A stretch of 32,723 nucleotides of DNA, taken from Verrucomicrobiales bacterium. GTDB lineage: Bacteria > Verrucomicrobiota > Verrucomicrobiia > Verrucomicrobiales > DEV007. Positions 15,915 to 23,372 of this stretch are shown here, piece by piece. A model generated the notes under the pieces. The model ran no database searches. It was not told the origin of the DNA and saw only the letters and a list, made by a program, of their open reading frames with translations. How positions within the stretch are numbered: the first letter of the stretch is position 1; each line of letters begins with the position of its first letter. The stretch is from positions 1 to 32,723 of the forward strand of contig JARGOP010000050.1 of assembly GCA_029233965.1 (NCBI GenBank). Reading direction: 5' to 3'. The translations under genes were made by a program, and so were the position numbers.

Positions 15915-17264
15915 ATGAAAATTTCATGTTTCTCACTCCTCGCTTTTTTCCTGCTGGTTTCCAGTGCCCCGGCCGATGACTGGTCGCAGTTTCAGGGGCC
16001 GACTCGAAACGGGGTCTCCACGGAGACGGGACTGAATCTCTCCGGATGGGATGCCAGGGCTCCCGAGGTCGTTTGGGAAAAGGAGATTAACAATGGTTTC
16101 GGTGGCGCATCGATTCACGGAGATGAAGTCTTCATGGTGGACCGGGATCTTGGTGAGCGGGATCGCCTTCTCTGTCTCTCGCTTGAGACGGGGGAAACGA
16201 AGTGGGAATTCAGCTATGACTTCATAGGAAAACTTTCTTTTCCGGGCTCCCGGGGTGTTCCTCTTGTGGAGGACGATGCGGTTTACTACATCAGTGGATT
16301 CGGTCAAGTCTTCCGGATCAACCGGGGGACACACCAGCCTGACTGGATGGTCCCGCTGCGCGAAAAGTATGGTGCCGAGGAGGGGACGCCGAAGTGGGGA
16401 TGGGCGCAGAGCCCTGTCGTGGTCGGTGACATCCTCGTCGTTCCGGCTCACAGCAGCAGCGCGGGTCTCGTTGGCCTGGATAAGAAAACCGGGGAGGTGA
16501 AATGGGAGACTGAGGGCTTCGGTGATTCGCATTCGACCCCGACGGTGATGACGCTTCAGGGAGTCAAACAAGTTGTCTTCATTGCGACGAAGCGCGGCGA
16601 AGATGGCGACGGTACCGGCACCACGATCAGCGTCGTGCCCGAAACCGGAGAAGTGCTCTGGAAAACCGATGTCTACTTCAACAAGATCCCGATTCCGTTT
16701 CCGAACAAGGTCACCGAGGATCTCGTCTTTCTTACCGGTGGATACGAGAACGGCAGTTGCATGGTCAAGGTCACCAAAAATGACGGCAAACCCTGGGACG
16801 TGGAAAAGGTTTTCGACATGACGCAGGGAACTCAGCTTCACCCGCCCTTTGTAATCGACGATCACATCTATTTCCTCGCCAACGAAAATGCGAACCACAA
16901 GGGTGAGGCGCGCAAGACCGGTGGACTTATGTGCATGGATTTCGACGGCAACATCAAGTGGCAGACGGGCGATGAGCCTTTCATGGGCCGTGGAAACATG
17001 ATTTTTGCCGATGGCCATCTCCTGATTCAGGACGGCGAAGTCGGTTACCTCCGCACCGTAAAGCCCTCCCCGGAAGGGTATCAGGAAGTTGCCTTTCTCG
17101 ATGTCTTCGGAAAAAAAGCGGAAGTCGATGCGGAAATCGCCAAGCAGGCGAACCGTGAGGTGAAGAAACTGCCTGATTTTCAATACTGGTCACCGATGGC
17201 CCTGAGCGACGGGCATCTTATCATGCGGGCTCAGAACATGGTGAAGTGCCTCAATCTGAATTAA
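15915..17264 (+). CDS. secreted PQQ-binding-like beta-propeller protein
   Basis: A 449-residue protein with a clear signal peptide (MKISCFSLLAFFLLVSSAPA, cut before DDW). The mature start DDWSQFQGPTRNGVS is the hallmark of exported WD40/PQQ-like propellers common in Planctomycetes and Verrucomicrobia. Blade motifs recur: LLCLSLETGETKWEF, VGLDKKTGEVKWE, SVVPETGEVLWKTD, and LMCMDFDGNIKWQTGD. It lacks the extra domains of quinoprotein dehydrogenases, so it is likely a binding or scaffold protein rather than a known enzyme. It starts 80 bases after rpoN, on the same strand. ATG 15915 is set by the signal peptide. Confidence 0.9.
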   Translation: MKISCFSLLAFFLLVSSAPADDWSQFQGPTRNGVSTETGLNLSGWDARAPEVVWEKEINNGFGGASIHGDEVFMVDRDLGERDRLLCLSLETGETKWEFSYDFIGKLSFPGSRGVPLVEDDAVYYISGFGQVFRINRGTHQPDWMVPLREKYGAEEGTPKWGWAQSPVVVGDILVVPAHSSSAGLVGLDKKTGEVKWETEGFGDSHSTPTVMTLQGVKQVVFIATKRGEDGDGTGTTISVVPETGEVLWKTDVYFNKIPIPFPNKVTEDLVFLTGGYENGSCMVKVTKNDGKPWDVEKVFDMTQGTQLHPPFVIDDHIYFLANENANHKGEARKTGGLMCMDFDGNIKWQTGDEPFMGRGNMIFADGHLLIQDGEVGYLRTVKPSPEGYQEVAFLDVFGKKAEVDAEIAKQANREVKKLPDFQYWSPMALSDGHLIMRAQNMVKCLNLN

Positions 17265-17284
17265 CCCATTGATTTGAATGCGTT

Positions 17285-17313
17285 CGCTTTGCCAGTCTCG
17301 CATTGGCAAAGCG
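17285..17313. terminator. 10-bp inverted repeat after the PQQ-like gene
   Basis: CGCTTTGCCA (17285-17294) and TGGCAAAGCG (17304-17313) are perfect inverted repeats with a 9-base loop. It lies 21 bases past the PQQ-like stop and just before the transporter operon. There is no T tract, so it could be an intrinsic terminator of weak type or an operator for the downstream operon. A TTG possible start of the next gene lies inside the loop, which argues for the later ATG. Confidence 0.5.
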
Positions 17314-17338
17314 CATAGCCTTGCGTAAGTTCAAAGCC

Positions 17339-19456
17339 ATGTTCTGGCTGCGAACTTTCTTCTATGTGTCGCCTCTGGCGATAGCGTTCGCGGTCGTTCT
17401 TCTCTTCCGCGAAGTCAGTCACCTGCAGCTTCCCGGAGCCGGGGAGGCGCTTACGACCTCGATTCGTGAGCCGATTGGTCTTCTCGATCCGTTGACCCCG
17501 ATCAGCGGGCCGACGCGGGAAGTCCGCGATCTCGTTTTTGATCCGCTTTTGATCCGCGACGACGATCTGAATCTACGGCCTCACATTATTTCGAGCTGGG
17601 ACGCTCAGACCGTCATCGTGATCCGCTGTTTCAGCGAAGAGGCTGCGGGCGAAGCCGAGGCGATGATTCTCTCAGAGGAATATCTCGACGAGGACATGAC
17701 GGTGCTCGGGCTAAATCGTGAAGAGTCCGTTCTTACGGTGGCGCTCGAGGGATTTGCACCGGATTTCGAGCGGCGGCTCATCGGTAATTTTGATCCGGGA
17801 TTGCTTGGTGATTATCTCCTTGTCCGGTTGCGCCTGAAGCATTCGATTCAGGATTCCCTCGCTACCTTCCTGAAATCGTCTGTCGAGAAAGGGCAGATCA
17901 AAATGCTCGATTTCGAGGGGGATCAAATCGCGAACCTTTTTGTGAAAGGGGACACTGATTTGTTTCTCCGGGAGCTCGAACTTTATTACGATTCCAATCT
18001 GAGCCTTGCTCCGGAAATCGAGGTGGTCGGAGAGCAGAGTTTTACGAGTTCGAAGGAGCTTGCCATTCAGATGCGCGGTGACGTGAAGTGGCACGACGGT
18101 CGTGCCGTCACCTCACAGGATCTTCTTTTCAGCTACAACGAGTTAACCCGGGCGGGATCCCCGATGCCGTTACAGGGAACCTTCCGGTTTCTGGAATCGC
18201 TCGAAGCGGTCGACGAGTTTTCCATTAGGGGTATTTGTCAGGATACACCTGCGGTGATGATGGAAAGTTTCGAGGCGCTCCCGCTTCTTCCTGCTCATTT
18301 GCTGAGTGATCAATCGGATTTGGAACGATGGACGAAATTTGCCGAAAGCCCGATTGGCTCCGGTCCTTACCGAATCGAAAAACGACGGGACGATGGCGGC
18401 ATCGTCCTGAGAGCATTCGAGGGCTATTTCGGCGCGAAACCCGAACAGGAGTGGAATGTCTATCGCCGCTTTGACTCGCTGGAGTCCAAGTTGCTGGCTC
18501 TCCGGTCGGGACGTGTTGATTGCCTTGTTCCCGACGAGCGGTTCAGTGACTGGACTCTGCGAAATCCGGGGCGGGTGAGGCAGATTCGTTGTCTCCCGAG
18601 GATTCAGTATCTCGTCGCCTGGAATCTCGACGTCGAGCCGCTCGATCAAAATTCAGTGCGAATGGCTCTCGCAAAATCAGTCGATCTGGATGCGGTGCTG
18701 GCGGAAACGGCGACATCCTATCAGGAGCCTGTCCAGAGTCTGTTTTTTCCGGGGGTGCCCTATGTGAGCAGGGCTCTGCCACTTCCCCTCCTTGATCTCA
18801 AAGGGGCCGAGAAGTTGCTCGAAGAAGCCGGGTATCGATTCGACGAAAGCCAGGGGGCACGGGTGAATGAGGCCGGTGTCGTGCTGACTTTGAAGCTTTC
18901 GGTAAATCAGTCTGCTCCGGAGCATATCCGCCTTGCCAGAGCGTTGCAGAATGAATGGGCGGCGATCGGTGTCGTCATCGAAATTGAGGAGATTTCCTGG
19001 GAGGCTCTTTTGAATCAACGACTTCTCTCGCGCGAGTTTCAGGGCGTTTTGCTGAGTTGGGAAATCCCTTTAAAGAGGGACCGATATGAGGTGTTCCACT
19101 CCAGAGGAGTCGAAGAGGGGGGCGGGAATCTTTTCGGACTGAGAAATCAGATTGTTGATGAATTGCTGACTAATCTCCGGGAGGAGCATCGGCCGGACAT
19201 GATCTCAGTGGTGGCCCATCGATTGCAGGAGGAAATTGTGAACCTCCAGCCCTGCTTCTTTATCGGACAGTCAGGAAGGATCATCACGATTCGCGATGAA
19301 GCAGTGGAAGTCGTCCGACCCTTGACCGGTAGAGAGGCCATACGTTCGCCCGTTGGCATTGGGAAGACCGGGTTGGAGCGATCCCGTCCCTGGTGGGTTC
19401 GCAGCGGAAAAGTGATGACTCCGTCTGCGGTGGTGCCGGAAGGAGGTGGGGAATGA
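17339..19456 (+). CDS. divergent family 5 solute-binding protein, membrane anchored, with large insertion
   Basis: About 705 residues. It has an N-terminal transmembrane anchor (residues about 5-23, no lipobox), then family 5 blocks: IGLLDPLTPISGPTREV, VFDPLLIRDDDLNLRPHI, GDVKWHDGRAVTSQDLLFSYNEL near 247-270, SGPYRIEKR, and NSVRMALAKSVDLDAVL. In the family the last block before WHDG normally follows SW after about 20 residues; here about 155 residues (roughly 90-245) are inserted. The C-terminal part is weakly like OppA. It is first of a four-gene operon, overlapping the next gene by ATGA with a perfect AGGAGGT. Substrate unknown; peptide or nickel-like ligands are possible from the family. 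ATG 17339 was preferred over TTG 17303, which lies within a hairpin. Confidence 0.82.
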   Translation: MFWLRTFFYVSPLAIAFAVVLLFREVSHLQLPGAGEALTTSIREPIGLLDPLTPISGPTREVRDLVFDPLLIRDDDLNLRPHIISSWDAQTVIVIRCFSEEAAGEAEAMILSEEYLDEDMTVLGLNREESVLTVALEGFAPDFERRLIGNFDPGLLGDYLLVRLRLKHSIQDSLATFLKSSVEKGQIKMLDFEGDQIANLFVKGDTDLFLRELELYYDSNLSLAPEIEVVGEQSFTSSKELAIQMRGDVKWHDGRAVTSQDLLFSYNELTRAGSPMPLQGTFRFLESLEAVDEFSIRGICQDTPAVMMESFEALPLLPAHLLSDQSDLERWTKFAESPIGSGPYRIEKRRDDGGIVLRAFEGYFGAKPEQEWNVYRRFDSLESKLLALRSGRVDCLVPDERFSDWTLRNPGRVRQIRCLPRIQYLVAWNLDVEPLDQNSVRMALAKSVDLDAVLAETATSYQEPVQSLFFPGVPYVSRALPLPLLDLKGAEKLLEEAGYRFDESQGARVNEAGVVLTLKLSVNQSAPEHIRLARALQNEWAAIGVVIEIEEISWEALLNQRLLSREFQGVLLSWEIPLKRDRYEVFHSRGVEEGGGNLFGLRNQIVDELLTNLREEHRPDMISVVAHRLQEEIVNLQPCFFIGQSGRIITIRDEAVEVVRPLTGREAIRSPVGIGKTGLERSRPWWVRSGKVMTPSAVVPEGGGE

Positions 19457-20310
19457 TTCGCTTTTTTGCGCGGCGCCTTTTGGTGATGTTCGTCCGCCTT
19501 GTCCTTGTTGCGATCATTTTAGTGATCGCGATCGAGCTCGGATACGGGGTGCTCGGCAATTCTGATGTCCACATCTGGGAAGTCCGTTTTTCTGATCCAG
19601 TGGTTCCCTTGAGTGAATTGTCAGGGGATTCGACCTGGGAGGAGCTCGTTCCTTTGATGAAAAACTCAATGCTCATCGTCGGCCTGGCCTGGGGGACGAC
19701 CTTGCTTGTTGGATACTCCTGGGGCATTCTTGCGGCACGGCTGAGACAATTCAAAGGGCATCATTTCCTGTTGGTTCCCTGGCTGGTTTTGGCCTCCGTC
19801 CCCGGATTCTGGTGGGTCATTCAAGTGGCGATTTATTCCTACTTCGAGTGGGAGCGACCGGGATTTGCAAACGAGGTCGTTGTTGAGTCCGGTCCCGATT
19901 TAATGCAATGGTGGAATGCCGTCGTCGTTGCCATTCCCCTGGGAGTTCTCGGCATCTCAGTGCAGATGCGAAACGTCAGCGACCGGATCCGCGAAGAGGC
20001 GGGTTTGCCGTTTGTCAGGGGACTTCACCGCGCAGGATACTCGAACAGCGACATTTTCTACAAGAACATCCTGCACCGTCTCACCGGTCAGTTGATCCGG
20101 CTTTCCGATGAAACTCTCCCGTTGATTTTGGGCGGCCTGATTTTTGTGGAGGTTGCCTTTCGTTTCGAGGGCATGGGAAACTTTCTGATTCGCTCTCTTC
20201 AAATGAGTTATTTTCCGGGGATCTTTGTCACCGGAATCTGGATGGCAGGAATCATCGGCCTGGCCGCCCTGATCAGGGAGGTAATCGGACACGGTCTTGG
20301 AGATGATTGA
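19453..20310 (+). CDS. divergent ABC permease, OppB/DppB-like
   Basis: A 285-residue inner-membrane protein, MIRFFARRLLVMFVRL at the start, with about five to six helices. The EAA-type loop is recognisable but diverged: IREEAGLPFVRGLHRAGYSNSDIFYKNIL. The C-terminal pattern GGLIFVEVAFRFEGMGNFLIRSLQ corresponds to the GSFVVETVFGLPGLG segment of OppB. ATG 19453 overlaps the stop of the binding-protein gene and follows AGGAGGTG at ideal spacing, so the start is secure. It would form the channel with the next gene product. Confidence 0.85.
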   Translation: MIRFFARRLLVMFVRLVLVAIILVIAIELGYGVLGNSDVHIWEVRFSDPVVPLSELSGDSTWEELVPLMKNSMLIVGLAWGTTLLVGYSWGILAARLRQFKGHHFLLVPWLVLASVPGFWWVIQVAIYSYFEWERPGFANEVVVESGPDLMQWWNAVVVAIPLGVLGISVQMRNVSDRIREEAGLPFVRGLHRAGYSNSDIFYKNILHRLTGQLIRLSDETLPLILGGLIFVEVAFRFEGMGNFLIRSLQMSYFPGIFVTGIWMAGIIGLAALIREVIGHGLGDD

Positions 20311-20313
20311 ACG

Positions 20314-21195
20314 ATGAAAAACCGCAAGCAATCGAAAGCCTCAAGGCACTCGCTCGTCCTGCTCGCGCGTGCGTGGGAAACCCGTTGGGTCATCCTTCTA
20401 GCCCTGGCCTATCTGAGTTCGTTTGGCTGGCTCTTTACCGCCGGGACGGTGGAAGATATCCGACCTTCGGAAATTTTCATCACCCCTGCGGACCCGGAGT
20501 GGAAAGGTCCGGGCAAAGATCATTGGTTCGGAACAACGGGAACCGGCCTTGACCTCTTCAACCTTTGCCGGGTCTCGATGGCTCAGACTATCGCGCTGGC
20601 GGCCCTAGCGAGTGGTCTTGGTCTCGGACTGGCTTTTCTCGAGGTGATGCTCTTCGCCTTTGATCGGCGTGAAAAACGATTTTCGCTCATGAAGTCATTC
20701 GCTCGGATCGGTACCCTGATGCCTTGTGCCTTGATTTTGCTGATCATCCTTGCGGGCAGTGGTGGTGGGATCACGGCCCTGGTCGCGACGGCGGCCTTGC
20801 TCGTGGCATGGCACATCGGGCCGACGCTTGCGATTTGGTTCGAAGAGTCGGAAAATCGTCCGGATATTGTTTCGGCCTACATCCTCGGGCTGTCACGATC
20901 GGAGATTGTCACGAACCGGATCGTTCCGGCAACGATCCGGAAAATGGTTGGTGTCTTTGCCCGCCTGATTCCTCAGATCGCGTTGCTCGAAATGGGACTC
21001 TCGTATCTCGGATTCGGGAGCGAGCGACTCAGCATCGGAGGTCTCGTTGCCTACGGGCAGCAGGTGATTATTGAAGCGCCCTGGCTCGCGGTTTATCCGG
21101 GGCTTTTTGCTGCGGTTGTTCTGACCGTGATGGGCTTGTTAGGCTGGTTGACATCGCGATCACTTAAGACGGGAAGGGTGAGGAGATTTCTCTAG
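20314..21195 (+). CDS. divergent ABC permease, OppC/DppC-like
   Basis: A 293-residue membrane protein. HWFGTTGTGLDLFNLC corresponds to the HPLGTDxxGRDxLSR loop of OppC, with the key Arg replaced by Leu. The cytoplasmic coupling loop reads IVSAYILGLSRSEIVTNRIVPATI. The end, LEMGLSYLGFGSERLSIGG and APWLAVYPGLFAAVVLTVMGLLG, follows the DppC pattern. It starts 3 bases after the previous stop and ends 1 base before the ATPase gene. It is recognisable as a DppC relative but well separated from the canonical oppC at 7689-8609. Confidence 0.85.
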   Translation: MKNRKQSKASRHSLVLLARAWETRWVILLALAYLSSFGWLFTAGTVEDIRPSEIFITPADPEWKGPGKDHWFGTTGTGLDLFNLCRVSMAQTIALAALASGLGLGLAFLEVMLFAFDRREKRFSLMKSFARIGTLMPCALILLIILAGSGGGITALVATAALLVAWHIGPTLAIWFEESENRPDIVSAYILGLSRSEIVTNRIVPATIRKMVGVFARLIPQIALLEMGLSYLGFGSERLSIGGLVAYGQQVIIEAPWLAVYPGLFAAVVLTVMGLLGWLTSRSLKTGRVRRFL

Positions 21196-21196
21196 G

Positions 21197-22093
21197 ATGA
21201 CGGAAGATCAGAACAGTGCATTGATCGAAGTTGCCGACCTCACCGTCGCAGGCGCGGCCGGGATTGACAGTCGAAGGATTCGGCTGCGCCACGTTTCCCT
21301 GTCCATTGGAAGAGGCGAGATCGTCGTTTTCGGTGGGGAGGCCGGTTCCGGCAAGTCACTGCTTTGCGAATTCATCAGTGGGATCACGAGGAGGAGTTTA
21401 CAAGTAACGAACGGATCGGTCAGGGTGGCAGGTCGAGATGCGATGGGAAAGCGTTCGGCGCGACTCGCGCCGCAGGTTTCGTATCTGGGGCGTGAACCCG
21501 AGTCGGCGTTTAATCCTCATCACACCGTGGAGCGTTCTCTCCGGGAGTTCACCCGACTGCTGGCACGGATTTCGAAAAAGCCGAAGGAAATGGACTGGAA
21601 CGAGGCGTTCTATGCCGTCGGCATCGTCGAGCCTGAGCGTGTTCTTCCCCTTGTTATCGGAGATCTCCCGCTCATGATGCTGCAACGTCTCGCCCTGATG
21701 CGGGCCCTCATGTCCTCCTCAAAAGTCATCATTTGCGATGAAGCGACGGCCGCGCTGGACCGCGTTGCCGAGAGCCAGTTCATTGATCTAATCACTCAGA
21801 TTCGCGAGGAGAAAAATGTCACCTTTGTCCTCGGGATGGGGCGGCTCAGGAATGCGGAGCGTTTTGCGGATCGCATTTTCCTGTTTTTTGAAGGAGGAAT
21901 TCTCGAGTCGGGCCGCGCATCGGATCTCGTCACGAAGCCAGCCTGTCGATACACTGCGGAATTCCTCGCGACTTCACCAAAATTGACGCATTTTCCCCAC
22001 GAACTGTCGACCATCAGCGCGGAAGCGATCGCGGAAGCGGAAGCGATCCTTCACGGCGGGGACGGGATTCTGCCGTCGACAGAGGCGGAATAG
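21197..22093 (+). CDS. degenerate ABC ATPase (OppD/F-like, signature motif lost)
   Basis: A 298-residue nucleotide-binding protein. Walker A GEAGSGKS (47-54), Walker B VIICDE (177-182) with the catalytic Glu, and the D-loop ALD (186-188) are intact. The Q-loop Gln is Arg (R99, in YLGREPESAFNP), the SGG of the signature is PLM (158-160, in GDLPLMMLQRLALM), and no His occurs where the switch His belongs (VLGMGRLRN, about 211-219). The rest follows OppD/F, including FNPHHTVERSLREF. A C-terminal extension (from about 262) is weakly acidic. It is the only ATPase of the operon. It may bind ATP without efficient turnover, or act with a canonical partner made elsewhere. Confidence 0.85.
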   Translation: MTEDQNSALIEVADLTVAGAAGIDSRRIRLRHVSLSIGRGEIVVFGGEAGSGKSLLCEFISGITRRSLQVTNGSVRVAGRDAMGKRSARLAPQVSYLGREPESAFNPHHTVERSLREFTRLLARISKKPKEMDWNEAFYAVGIVEPERVLPLVIGDLPLMMLQRLALMRALMSSSKVIICDEATAALDRVAESQFIDLITQIREEKNVTFVLGMGRLRNAERFADRIFLFFEGGILESGRASDLVTKPACRYTAEFLATSPKLTHFPHELSTISAEAIAEAEAILHGGDGILPSTEAE

Positions 22094-22174
22094 TGAAATC
22101 TCTCTCCATCTGGCGTGCCTCCGTGTTGGACTTCTCGCCGTATTGGCCTATCAGACTGGGCCCCGCAAATTGAC

Positions 22175-23227
22175 ATGATTACCGAAGAACTGATTCGAGA
22201 AAAACTGAAAGAGGTGAATTACCCCGGCTTCAGCCGCGACATTGTGTCCTTTGGCCTCGTCCAGGAAGTTCAGGTGCATGGTGCCGACGTCATCGTGAAA
22301 ATCAGCATCGCAACGAAGGATCCCAATGTCCCGCGCGGAATCCATGAGGGGATCGAAAAAGTCATCAGTGCCGTGGAAGGAGTGGGAAAGGTGAATGTCG
22401 ATTTTGATATCAAAGATCCGCCCGATCCGGTCACGGGAGGAAATCCTGCCGCCGGTCAGTCGAGCATTCCCGGAGTGAAGAAAATCATCGCCGTGGCCAG
22501 TGGCAAAGGTGGTGTCGGGAAGTCCACTGTTTCGACCAATCTTGCTATCGCGCTCAGCAAGACCGGCGCAAAAGTCGGTCTCTGCGACTGCGACCTCTAC
22601 GGCCCCAGCATTGCGATGATGCTTGGCGCTGAGGACGAACAGCCCATGGCGACGGAGGAAAATGAGATCGTTCCGATCGAGGCTCATGGAATCAAAGCGA
22701 TCTCGATGGGATTCCTCCTCAGCGATGACTCACCGGTGATTGTCCGCGGACCGCTTGCGACGCGCTACACGCAGCAGTTTTTGCGTCAGTGTCTCTGGGG
22801 AGATCTCGATTACCTCGTTCTCGATCTGCCTCCGGGAACGGGAGACATCCAGCTCACGATTGTCCAGACCGTGGCAGTCGATGCCGCTCTCATTGTCACG
22901 ACTCCTCAGGAAGTCGCCTTGATTGATGCCCGCAAAGCGATCGGAATGTTCAAAAAGGTCAACGTGTCCATCGCCGGGATCGTCGAAAACATGGCCTGGT
23001 TCGAATGCGACCACGGAGAGAAATATTTCATCTTCGGCGAGAATGGCGGTGCCGCCGAGGCTGAAAAACAGGGAGTGCCGCTCATGGGGCAGATTCCGCT
23101 CGATCCGCCGACCCGCCAGGGAGCCGATCAGGGAACGCCGATTGCGACAGCAGATCCGGAGACGAACTCTGTATCGGCCGCCTTCCGCGATCTTGCCGAC
23201 AAGGTGATCGCTTCCGTCGAAAGCTGA
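22175..23227 (+). CDS. mrp: Mrp/NBP35-type P-loop ATPase, Fe-S carrier family
   Basis: A 350-residue cytoplasmic protein. An N-terminal MIP18/DUF59 domain (about 3-80, YPGFSRDIVSFGLV and PRGIHEGIEKV) precedes the MRP-type ATPase with the deviant Walker A SGKGGVGKST (109-118), DCDLYGPSI, and DYLVLDLPPGTGD. Members carry Fe-S clusters for transfer to apoproteins, usually through a CxxC at the dimer interface. Here that region reads FECDHGEKY, keeping only one cysteine (C278). ATG 22175 begins right at the first domain; there is no clear Shine-Dalgarno. It lies 81 bases after the ABC operon on the same strand. Confidence 0.93.
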   Translation: MITEELIREKLKEVNYPGFSRDIVSFGLVQEVQVHGADVIVKISIATKDPNVPRGIHEGIEKVISAVEGVGKVNVDFDIKDPPDPVTGGNPAAGQSSIPGVKKIIAVASGKGGVGKSTVSTNLAIALSKTGAKVGLCDCDLYGPSIAMMLGAEDEQPMATEENEIVPIEAHGIKAISMGFLLSDDSPVIVRGPLATRYTQQFLRQCLWGDLDYLVLDLPPGTGDIQLTIVQTVAVDAALIVTTPQEVALIDARKAIGMFKKVNVSIAGIVENMAWFECDHGEKYFIFGENGGAAEAEKQGVPLMGQIPLDPPTRQGADQGTPIATADPETNSVSAAFRDLADKVIASVES

Positions 23228-23372
23228 CTTTTGGCTTATCGGATGGACGGTTTTAGCCGTTTTGCGATGTGTCTCGCCCGGATTGCCAGGGCCTGAAGGC
23301 CTCACTCCAACTTTTTTCGACGGCGCGTCTGCGAATTTGACGCAACGCTTCAGCCCCGTCATCCTTCCCTGC

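Noticed and set aside
15933-17183. 416-codon minus-strand frame
   Set aside because: Antisense of the PQQ-like propeller, which has a signal peptide and blade motifs.
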